A stretch of 64,000 bases of DNA from Platynereis dumerilii (Eukaryota > Annelida > Polychaeta > Phyllodocida > Nereididae), in NCBI GenBank assembly GCA_026936325.1, contig JAPTHN010000003.1:100845538-100909537 (forward strand). Reading direction: 5' to 3'. Under the pieces are notes generated by a model. The model was not told the origin of the DNA, made no database searches, and saw only the letters and a list, made by a program, of their open reading frames with translations. Of this stretch, positions 53,690 to 64,000 are shown piece by piece (within the stretch, counting starts at the first letter, position 1; the number at the start of each line of letters is the position of its first letter). The position numbers and the translations under genes were made by a program.

Positions 53690-54900
53690 AGAAGTGAATA
53701 TGTAGAACACATTCTGTAAATGAGATTCACATGGCAAATATATATGATTGACATTTTCACTTCATGAAATAAGAGTTGACAGGATGATGGTGAACAATGG
53801 ATGTCAATTCATATCATTGCCAAGAAAAATTAGAAAATTCAACACAATGAAATGATAAGCTGTAGTACTAATCAAAACACCTTACAACTCCTAAAGTAGT
53901 GGAACGGAGAGACAACAGGAGATTTTGAAGTGAAGGTTTTATACTATTCGAGATTAGAATCAAACGTGTCGGAAATATTATATTTGGAAACCCTTTCAAT
54001 GAAATTCACATGCCAAACATTGTTGTTTGACATTTTCGAAGCATAAGTCATGGAGATTTTGCTTGTCAAACGATGGATTAGAATCAAACATGTCGCAAAT
54101 ATTATATTTGGAAACCCTTTCAATGAAATTCACATGCCAAACATTGTTGTTTGACATTTTCGAACCATAAGTCATGGAGATTTTGCTCGTCAAATGATGG
54201 ATTAGAATCAAACATGTCGCAAATATTATATTTGGAACCCTTTCAATGAAAATCACATGCAAAACATTGTTGTTTGACATTTTTGCACTATAAGTCGTGG
54301 AGACTTTGCTTGTCAAATGATTGATTAGAATCAAACATGTCGCAAATATTATATCTGGAAACCCTTTCAATGAAATTCACATGCCAGATATTGTTGTTTG
54401 ACGTTTTCGGACCATAAGTCGAGGAGATTTTGCTTGTTAAATGATGGATTAGAAGCAAAAGTGTAAGAAAAATTGTATTTGGAAACCTTTTCAATAAAAT
54501 TCACATGCCAAACATTGTTGTTAGACATTTTCGGACCATAAGCTGTGGAGATTTGGTTTTCAAATGATGGATTAGGAGCAAAAGTGTATCAAAAATTATT
54601 TTAGGACCATAAATTGTGGAGATTTTGCTTTTCAAAAGATGGATTAGAAGCAAAAGTGTATCAACAAATACATTTGGAAACCCTTTCAATGAATTTCACA
54701 TGCCAAATATGATTGTTTGACAATTTCAGACCATGAGTGGTAAAGATTTTGCTTGTTAAATGATGGATTAGAAGCAAAAGTGTAGCAAAAATTATATTTG
54801 GAAACTCTTTCAATGAAATTCACATGTCAAATATGATTGTTTGACAGTTTCCGAAACCCTTTCAATGAAATTCACATGGTAATGTTCATGAATGATTAAC
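53690..54900. repeat. Satellite array, monomer about 124 bp
   Basis: The landmark ccctttcaatgaaattcaca recurs near 53991, 54115, 54238, 54362, 54486, 54681, 54804 and 54856, with spacing of 123-124 bp in the centre and irregular at the right. Monomers are homogeneous in the middle and degenerate towards both edges (related pieces back to about 53465). Minus-strand open frames such as 53996-54370 simply follow the repeat (124 is not a multiple of three) and are not a gene. Confidence 0.9.
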
Positions 54901-55470
54901 TTTAGTTGTGAAACACGATTTGGGACACATAAAAATTGTCATCCATTGTCAAACCATCGATGCAGTTTAAAAAAAAAGAAACATACAAATTTCCTTTAAA
55001 TTATTTCAATAAAATCCACATGCATGGCAAATGTAGTTTTGAATATTTTTACTTATAAAGTCACAATTACATGGGTTTAGAAACAATAAATGGAAATGAG
55101 AACACAGGAAGCAGAAAGAGAAATTGATTTAAGAATAAAACATTTCGGAAAATTACATGAATCCTTGAGGCATATTTGTTTAATTTCTCCATGAGTCGGA
55201 CACTCATAATATTAACAAGATAACAGCAGTGGTTTGCTTTAACAAGGAATAAAGAAACTCAGGCCTGAGGGACAACAACTGGTACCGGATCTTTTGAGAG
55301 CCTCAGAGAAATAGACATGGTATAGGTAGGCAGGGAGAAACCTCTCAAATAATAAAACAACCCATGTAATATATAATATAAAAATATTTTGCTGAAAAAA
55401 AAATTATACAAATCTCCGCCAACAAGAAGGCAATGTATCGGAGTGAACCTCAGTTACTTCCCCAAATGTT

Positions 55471-55905
55471 GAGTCCACAGACTCCACACCTTATCCTCTT
55501 TTGCTCAGTTTGTAGCAGCGCTTAGGGGTCGAGACGGGTAGTAAGTGAACTGGATCCAACTGCCGACTCCTTTGGCATTCTGAAAAGAAACTCCAAAGGT
55601 CTCCTGAATAAACAAAAATAATGCCACTTATCGGCATTATTGCACAAAAATATAATATGGTTAACAGGGGGAGAAAAAGTAATTATAAGTTTTCATAGAT
55701 TTTTTTATATGAATAGTTGTGTAAAATTTGGACTATTGCTGTCACTACGTTTTTGTAAATTATATTAAATATTTTTAGGAGTCAGGGGTGACCAATTAAT
55801 TTTCAACTCCTACTCCACCTTAAAATCAGATTTCGACTCCCGACTCATACTCCATTCCACAAACGTCCGACTCCACAACTCCAGCTCCTGGCTGAGACTC
55901 CAAAG
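55471..55905. repeat. Degenerate GACTCC-rich repeat
   Basis: Many imperfect copies of GACTCC/CAACTCC words, densest at 55805-55900 (for example tttcgactcccgactcatac). A decayed short-period repeat with no further structure recognised. Confidence 0.5.
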
Positions 55906-57081
55906 CCCTGATTTGTAGGTTCTGCAGACTGAAAATTAAATGAAAATTCAGAAAATTTGTAAATTGGAACAAATCTTTGTAATATGAAAACCAATATTGC
56001 TGGCCAAGGGTAACTATATAGTATGTCCTAATTTATGCAAATGGAATTTTCCTTTGAATTTGGTACAGTAAGGAGTAATTCATAAAGGAGCCCCAAAACT
56101 TGTTTTTGGAAGTTATATTGAGATGTCTGGAAAAAAGTAGCTGAACTACAAAACTGATCTTTTAAAAAATGGCAGGAAAGTTCACCTTACAATGTCAAAG
56201 GTTCATGACGAACCTTTGATGAGGAATACATAGAATAGTAGACCCTTCATTTTGAAGAAAGCATTAATAGTATTATACGCAAGCATTGTAATATTATATA
56301 CAATTATATACAATTGAAATTATGAACCTGTTGCAAATAAAAACTCTCTTAAATCAAGCAAGTTTGTAATATCGATTATGAAAGAATTGTGTGAAAAAGT
56401 GATCTATCTTAAGTGGTGACAATTTATTTTCCAAGGGTGGAGAGGCCAGAAGATTTTTCCTCAGCGGAAAATTATTGCGGTAATGGCGGAGGTAACTATT
56501 TATTCCAAGTGAGTGAAGTCCTGGAATATTCATTCCTAAATCAAGAAGTAACACCTGGTTAAGAAAATACCCACACTAGAAATTATTTATTTCAAGACTG
56601 CTCAAAAATAATTTATTACACCAAAACCGAGCAAGAAATTATTTATTTCAAGAAGACTCCAAGCCCCTCTTTGGGATTAAATGGTCGCCCCTACCTCAGT
56701 ATTGGTGGGTGTCCTTCATATGATCACATCCAATCTCTCAGTATCTGAGCTCTATTGTTCTTGTCACATATGAATTCGGCCTATGTACCCGGTAGTCCAG
56801 TTTTTTTAGTCAGTATGCTTTTGGCTGATAATTAAAGAACATACCTGATTCCTTTCAAAAAGACTTGTCTCATGATCCTGTTCCTGACTCTTTGACCAGT
56901 CTCATTAACATTTGCAAGTACTAGCATGATGCAGCCCTGGTTTTGAGGTACCCCCATTGGAATAACATATTTCTGTCAAAACAGCTTTGAAACCATTTTC
57001 ATACATCATTCTAAAAAACTAAAACAGATTCCAATTTGCTAATTTAGAGGTATATATTTTAATCATTTCTCACTATTTTGA

Positions 57082-58342
57082 AAATGCGGACCAGATGCAG
57101 ACCAAAGTACAGACCAAGATATCAATCCTATACTGATATGCCTTGCTAATATTGTCAATTAATAAATAGATAAGTTATTTAACTTTTATCATCTTTTAAA
57201 GAAACTTCGAAGAGTGATCATACAGGCCAGAATGTGCAGACCAAGGATGCAGACCAGAATGCAGACTAGAATACAGACCAAATTTATGCAGACCAAATGC
57301 AAACCACACCTTATAAAAAAAGACCTTATCACATTTGTTGAGAATGGCCATGTCCCAGGCCAATCAGATGCAAGTAAGTTGCTGAGTATGGTAATTAGAA
57401 ATCAGAAGAGGCTGGTCTTTCAGAGTCTGTGACTGCCCAATTGTCTCCCCTAAGCAAATAGGTTCTTTTGTTCAGAGATAACTCCTCCCGTGGGAATGTC
57501 TCAAAAGTGACTGATTACTGGCCATCCAATCAAAATGTTTTGATTTCAAATTTTCCCATGGATTATGAAAATATGTTATTCTTTACAGTCTGGCCTGAGT
57601 CTATTTCCCTGAGTGGCAAACCAGAATGCGGGCCAAATTTATGCAGACCAGATGCAAACCAGAATACAGACCAGATGCAGACCAAATAAAGAAATAAAAA
57701 ATAAAGGAATTCTAGTCTGTTTATATTAAATAGCTACATTAAATATAAATATTGGTCTGCATGCTAGATTTTGGTCTGCATTTGGTCTGCATGCTATAAT
57801 GATAGGAACTGCCACTTAAAAGACTGGCCTTGAAGTGCAAGTAAATTTAAATCTGTGGATTACAGAGTGTGATGGCTTAAATGGAATTAATAGAAACCAC
57901 TTCGATTGGATGAAATTCTAGATTACAGCCTGCACAAGTTTATAATGCATTGTATAGCCCTCTTAAAATATATTCAGTTGATATCTAGCTGCTTGAGCGA
58001 GCAGAGACAGGTTTTAAATATTGCAGACCATACACTTTTTTTTAATATATATATTTTAATCTAATTATTCAGTTACGGACAACTTTTAGCATTTTTACCC
58101 ATTTTATGAAATAAATGAAATATATTAAAAGTTCCTTTTTTAAAAATCATTAGGCCTGAATCTATTTCAAATCATCCCTACTGTTTCCCAGTTGGTCCGC
58201 ATGCATGGTCTGCACAGTTTGGTCCGCATGATTTAACCCCTTTCAGACTGGCCAGTGTTGGTCCAAGACTTGAACAGCTATTAGGGAACAGACTGGCTGC
58301 CAGTATGTCTGGTCTGCATGGTCCGCAAGGTCTGCATTTTAC
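57082..58342. repeat. Foldback of GCAGACCA repeats
   Basis: The left half (57082-57690) holds about fifteen variants of ATGCAGACCA on the plus strand. The right half (57745-58342) holds about ten variants of the complement TGGTCTGCAT. The outer edges mirror one another (aaaatgcggaccagatgc versus aaaatgcagaccttgcgg, complement). The two clusters plus 300-500 bp spacers suggest a foldback-type element. No coding capacity or clear target duplication was seen. Confidence 0.65.
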
Positions 58343-59317
58343 ACTGACCCCAACTAATTGGCTTGGCCTTAAGCCATAGGCTTGGCCTGGCGCCTATTGT
58401 AAGGCAAAGGGAAAAGATTGTTTTAAGCATTTCTAAGACAGATACAGAGTTTTATCATGTATCAATGGAACATTTACATTACATATAACCTAAATCAGTA
58501 TTCCAAGCATCAAACAGTTAATAAAGTTGTCCTGACTGTTTGAAGTTGGTGAGCAAAATCAAAAGTCAAAACATGGCATGAGTGGCAATACACACCTGTT
58601 CACCAGCTCAAGCAGCTACTCCCAGACAGAAATAGCAGATATCCATGATCCATAGGCATCCTTAGAGCTTCCCTCACATGATCCATCACTGACATGGTGT
58701 GTAATCCTTAAATTGTTCCACAACTACGACATTGAAGTCCTGATGCCTGCAAAAACAGCACTCTCTCTCTCCATGTTGTTCCTCCCAAATGGAGGTTTCC
58801 TGATAACCAAATTTTGGCGGGGAAAACTTGTTCTGTGGTGTTACCAGTGCACACCATGAGCCACACTGCCACACTTGCTATGTACTTTCTCTTTGACAGT
58901 TAAATGACATTGGAAAACATGCATATGATGTTTCAAATGTTTTGACAGCCAAGCAAGCTTTAGAGGCCCTAAAGCTGAGAGGCCCAGTTGGGATATCATG
59001 ACAACAATGTCAGCCTCAGAGAAAAGACTCTTGATGATGCTGCTTGATCTTTTTCCTTGTCAATGCTCTTACTGCTATTAATTACTTTGATCCACTTATT
59101 CACTGGATCTAATTCTTGGAAAAATGAGTATTTGTTGGAAGCTCATGTGAATATTTCTGACATGAGCAAGGTCTCCTGAGACCAAAGAACACAAATATTG
59201 ATGATGTCATTCAAGGGTTTCCCTCATGAGGATAGGCAAATGTGATTCTCCTTGTTTCCTTAGTAGTCTAAGTAAGAAGACCTTCATAATATGAAGACTG
59301 CAACACAGATTTCAGAT
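58343..59317. other. Unannotated stretch in the unit 3 insertion
   Basis: Moderately AT-rich sequence without paralogue in the window. No gene, repeat or signal that I can support. Confidence 0.3.
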
Positions 59318-59328
59318 GCTAACTACAA

Positions 59329-62300
59329 AAAAATTATATAATTTATGACAACAACCAAAAGCATACAACTCCTTATTGTATCACAGTGAAAATTTGAAGA
59401 CAGCAATTTTTGTTAAAATAATCTTCAGAAGCCAGCGAAAATACTGCTTTATTGATGCTTGAAAAATGTTTTGTTTTTCTTCGACGATAAACTTCAGTGA
59501 CATACGAGCATCCTTGAAAAGGATGATTGATGGGAGCAATAAAAGATGTATTGGGTTTCAGTCTGCTCTCGTTGAAGGAGAAACCTTTCCCTGCAGCCAT
59601 TTACTTGAACATTGTGGTAAAGACAATACGTTCTTCAAAACTTCATCAGAATTCTAAACTTTTTTCTGCATCTGTAGACATAACGAGGGCTCATGTTACT
59701 CCTTCGGGGCCCCATGCAATATCAAGAAATGGCTGCATGCAGACACAAGTTGATACATAAAATTCTTGAAAAAACATCAGACATAACTTGAAAGTTGATA
59801 CTGTATCTCTTAAAAGCGCATGGGGTTGCAAATACAATTTTTAAAAGTAACTTTCATCATTCTTTGGTCACATCAAAACAGACATACCAAATGAAGGTCG
59901 GATTTCTATCCTTCCCATTATGTGTAACTTCACTGGTTTGTAACTGAGATGCATGTATTCCAGCTGCAAAGGCTTGTGTAGATTCTACGACACATATTTT
60001 CAACAACAAGTTGACCAGTTCCCTTAGGTCATACGTCACACTGGCAAATCAAATTATGACTCCGCACACCAATAACGAATTATCATGCTTGCACATGTCT
60101 TCCTGTAGGCTTTTCATACAGGATGGCCACCAACAACATGAGCCGGTTTTAGATCAGCAATGCCTGTTAAAAAACCTTGACCTTGGTGGATAAGCAATGG
60201 CAAGTATTACAATTCACACAGACCTACTATTTTTTTGTTTAAAATACGCACACAGAGAAGTATACATTCATTACAAATACACAGAATTGACATTACCCAG
60301 TTCGGATATTGACACTGCTTTGTAATACACAGTGCACACATTCCATTCAACATACAATAATCTGAAAATCAACCATAAGCTTTTAGTAAATTGATTTATC
60401 CGCCGAGCCAGATATACAATCAACAACAAGCTATTGTCAAATCCACAGAACAACCTTCACCAAACGTTGCAGAATATTTGTCTCAATCATGTACCTATTC
60501 TCACCTATATAAGTCAAATAGTTTAGACCTATAAATTATATGAGCTCCATCATTTATACATTCTCATATGGCATCAGAAATCTATCCCATTATGGTAAAT
60601 TAGATTTTCCTACACAGTCATATGATATCATGCAACTTTAAGGTTTGATTTAAAACGTTCAAAATGCTTTCTAGTGAAAACTTGCTCCCCACCATGGATT
60701 TATCCCTGGTACAGAAAACCAATACAGGAAACTCATTTCCCCCTTTTTTGCCTGCTCCAGTGTTTGTCTAAACGCTTCAGCTCAAGACATCAGCTTCCCA
60801 AACATTGACTTCTCACAGCTCACTGGAGCAGTTCTGGCAGCTTTCCGATCCACCAGCTTGTGGATGGTCTGCAACTTTCTTTTATGAGAATTGGCTGTGT
60901 GTTATGTCTGCATTTTGAAGCTGCATTGGTTATTCCCAGACTGCTATGCAATAAAATAACAATATCTAGCATCATGTTAGTGTGGTTTTGTTTGTCCACA
61001 TAACTTCTGAGACAAAATAAAAATCACACTTGTGCTGGCCACTCTTATGGCTTATTCCATTGAATTTATATGGCCATTGCATTGGTATTGAGATTGCTAA
61101 AAAGACCCCTCAAAGTGGCCATTAGTAAAGAAAACAAGCAGAGAAATTCTCTGCCAAGAAAATTTGGCGATGGAGTCAGATGCTCTGGACATGAAGGGGA
61201 AATTACCATATATTTTCTACATAAGTGAGGTTCTACAAAAGTATAATAAATTCTAGACTTAGTGTACATATGATACAAAAGAGCTGGAATTTCCTGAAAG
61301 ATTCTAAAAAAGAGCAGCTTAATTGGCACCAGAATCAGCTGTAAGATATGCTAACAGAAAATAAAATTGCGACCGTGCTTGTCATTATTTATCCCAAACC
61401 ATCACAGGCACAATTTATCATTGAAAGACACTGCTTCGATACAACAATGTGTATGTAGGTCTACTGGACCCCAAAATTTACACAGCTGTATTACTGACCG
61501 TACTGCCAGAGTAGACGGCAAGGGGACATGTGTGATCACAATGGTGCTGTGCTGGCATTAGGAAGCACAATTAGATTTGCAATTTGATGTACGACCTATG
61601 AGATTGTGTTTCTGCAGAGGCAAATGATCATCAGTTGTTGTAAAGGCATGTTAGGGAAACTACACAGGACATAATGAGTCTGATACCTAATCACACAGGA
61701 TCAAAGCATTTCCAGGTAAGATAACAGTGCCGTTCTATGGCTGGAAAATGTGTAGCCTATCTATAATGAAGACAGTCGAAATGTCTCTTCTTCACTGAAC
61801 TAGTTTTGTAGCTTGAATACATTTGTCCCACTTACTCATTGCCTGAGTATGACATATAATTCTGTGTGGAGATTGCAGGCGGATTCGACAACAATATTTC
61901 TCAAGCAAATACCCAAAATCACCAAGCAGCTGATTGTGCGGTGTGCAACATACAAACAGCAACTACATATCAATCATTTCTTTGGAATTTAACTGTTACA
62001 TCACATCATTGACAGCTGCTATTCTATGCAAACATATTCCACCCACACAACAATATGCTATCCTACATCTATCTCATTGGGGCAAAATCTAATTATCTGG
62101 AAGGTTCAATACATCACCAGCAACTGCACATTGGAGTCTGTTTTTGGAAATGTCTAACAGCAACATTATCCGAAACATTGCAGAAAATGACATTAATCTC
62201 AATAACAAGACCCTGTCCGCTATCAACATATCTTTTTTCTTTATCTCTGTAGACCAAAACCAAAGAAAATGAAACAATCCATCATGTGAATTATGGAAGA

Positions 62301-63488
62301 GATACCACATCAGAAGGATAATGGCAGGCAGTTTGCTCTTTTTGTTATTGTATTCCATGTCTGTCTGTCGTTTGCATGACAATGTGGCTTCTGATATTTT
62401 TTCTAAACCATTGGTAAACCAACAAAACTGCTCAAAGGCATCTGCTTGAATCGGCCTCCATCCTAGTTACATGATTGTATGTTGTTTCTACTATTAGTCT
62501 TTTGTCTGATAGAATTCTAAAGTGTGCGCATTGTGTCTGTTTAACATTAAGTGTCTGCTTGAGTTTGCAAATCCCGTTACACAGTTTCATGCTTGGTTTG
62601 CTGCTAGTCCTTTCATGTAATGGATAAAATCTAAACATGTCCTTTCTTTTTTATTTTTACTACCAATATTTCAAAACTAAACTGAATATACTGCAGGGAT
62701 GAATTTAAGTATGTATGTGTCTTCTTGTCTTAAGTAATTCAGATAAAGCTGCTGTTGAAACTGCTGCTTGTTATTAGCTGAAAATATTCTGCCATACAAG
62801 CTGCTGACTGTGTGATTTTATGGCTGAACAAAAGATCAGCCACTGATATGATTGGGAGAGGCGTTAGGCTGGAAATACCAGCATGAAAATTGAATCATTC
62901 AGGTGTAAAACCACAGGAGATAACGGCAACACATTTCCATGACACTGATCACAGTGAATAGTCCCCCAATGGACACAGTATGTTGGGTGCTAATCCCCTG
63001 TGCATAGAGCCCACATCAGCCTAGTGTGAGATTAAAGATAAGATGCTTCACAGAACTAGTATCTTGTGTACAGCTCCCTAAGAATGTCCTCTTTTATTGC
63101 ACAGTCCTGCATGTCATTCAAGATAGGACTCATGCATCGGATCTGCAATTTCTTAGAAAGCAGCATAGAATTTCTACTTTTACAGCACAGTAACTACACT
63201 ACTGAATTAAGCAAAGCAGGTTTAATTTAACCCATGGTTGCATTAAACAGTCAAAGGGTCCTGCATACTGCTTCGGCACCATTGCCTATATACCTCCTTG
63301 CACAGTGTGACATTATACAAAATATTGGCTGGCCGTCTGGGAATCATGTCAAGTGTTCTGGCACCATCTTCCGAACATACACATTAAGTGACCAACCAAA
63401 GCAATTTGTGAGGCAAACATTCATGTCATAACTTTATCTGAGATTAGATTTTGTATGTTTTCATAAAGCAAAACCAAAAATAAAATTA
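59329..63488. repeat. Unit 3, blocks b and c
   Basis: Block b (59329-60570) parallels 3880-4826 and 24845-25650. Block c (60570-about 63430) parallels 6835-10300 and 25660-29200, with several deletions. By layout, a' and a third gene copy would be expected right of the window. Confidence 0.6.
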
Positions 63489-63774
63489 GGGGCCGACCAG
63501 ACGATAGTTGGGGGGGCTATGGACTTTAACCCTGGGACAAACTTTTTTTTTCGTTCGCGGCGCGTTGACGAACAATTTTTTTCACATATGCAGTCGTGAC
63601 AAACCTTTTTATAGGAATTTTAACATTACAGTACCCTAGCTACAGGTGGAAATAAACTTTTTTTTTATTACCATGTGATGAACAAACTTTTTTTTCAGTG
63701 TCAAGTGGGAAACAATTTTTTTTTTTCACCAAATATCCATAACCCCCCACCCCAAAGATCATCTGGTCAGCCCC
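63489..63774. mobile_element. PIF/Harbinger MITE
   Basis: 286 bp with ends GGGGCCGACCAGACGAT and GGGGCTGACCAGATGAT (complement), flanked by TTA at 63486-63488 and 63775-63777. GGGGC-type ends with a TTA duplication fit Harbinger. The interior has four poly-T tracts, each following a gacaaac/gaacaa-like word. Its ends differ from those of the large Harbinger at 33932-39763, so that element is probably not its source. Confidence 0.85.
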
Positions 63775-63777
63775 TTA

Positions 63778-64000
63778 TCATATTCAAAGTTATGATTTAT
63801 ATTCAACCACGCACAACACTAACTCATGAATCATTACTTACATGTATTGGTTTCGATTATGGAGAAAAAATCTTGTAGTAGCTTAACGATGCCTGGTGCA
63901 CAATGTACAGGGTATAATCCAACCAATCTGGAATAAAGAAGAGATAATAATCTATTATCATTTTGTATCCTCAATAAGTGCCATGGTAAACAAAGGAAGT
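63778..64000. other. Right edge, no feature seen
   Basis: AT-rich sequence. The open frame running to 63878 is not supported as a gene. Confidence 0.3.

Larger units (their letters stand above)
53400..59328. mobile_element. Composite insertion of about 5.9 kb between blocks a and b of unit 3
   Basis: Present only in unit 3: units 1 and 2 run straight through near 3880 and 24845. Its limits carry an 11-bp inverted pair TTGTAGTTAGC (53400-53410, complement at 59318-59328), with weaker similarity beyond, so it may be one large element or nested ones. It includes a 124-bp satellite, a GACTCC-rich stretch and a GCAGACCA foldback. No coding frame of note was seen. Confidence 0.4.

Noticed and set aside
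53996-54689. Series of minus-strand open frames with similar peptides
   Set aside because: Translation of a 124-bp satellite. Because 124 is not a multiple of three, the frame shifts at each monomer.

Overview
The window is animal nuclear DNA: AT-rich, gene-poor, with spliced genes and many DNA transposons. The protein sequences and transposon mix fit an invertebrate deuterostome such as a lancelet (Branchiostoma). That placement is an inference from protein resemblance and genome texture; no species-diagnostic sequence was recognised.

The backbone is a tandem segmental duplication. Each unit reads, left to right, U - a - b - c - a' - gene. U, a, b, c and a' are my labels for non-coding blocks that recur in the same order; a' repeats much of U plus the start of a. 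The gene lies on the minus strand. Unit 1 covers about 550-23280, unit 2 about 23280-51410 (its U block is missing at the junction), and unit 3 starts at about 51410 and runs off the right edge. Further gene copies may therefore lie on either side of the window.

The gene is intact in both complete units: copy A at 14086-23203 and copy B at 33420-51385. Each has eight coding exons that join in phase into 358 residues. The protein carries an hnRNP C/RALY-type RRM, the hnRNP C-like proline-rich/basic segment, a CCHC and then a C2H2 zinc finger that both resemble the N-terminal fingers of BCL11, and an acidic tail. The hnRNP C leucine zipper was not found. This RRM plus BCL11-type finger combination is the most interesting coding find.

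Mobile DNA accounts for most differences between units, and the paralogous unit often shows the empty site. The elements are: a tRNA-derived SINE (237-549), a TTAA-flanked element (791-1622), a hAT MITE with a 14-bp minisatellite core (2336-2602), a 5'-truncated LINE with an RNase H domain (4829-6828), a TA-flanked MITE (12032-12967), a 1.3-kb TIR element (29778-31065), a nearly complete PIF/Harbinger (33932-39763), a foldback element (41917-43712) with a nested MITE (42908-43200), a GC-rich hairpin (45377-45489), a hAT fossil (46179-47687), another MITE (48207-48524), a composite insertion of about 5.9 kb (53400-59328), and a Harbinger MITE (63489-63774). All seven transposon-like insertions found in introns are in gene copy B.

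The Harbinger element sits in intron 7 of gene copy B. It carries a Myb/SANT-like gene and a convergent DDE transposase gene. Between them lie an inverted repeat of about 80-95 bp shared by the two 3' ends, a cluster of palindromic motifs, and a 152-bp higher-order repeat rich in TAGA.
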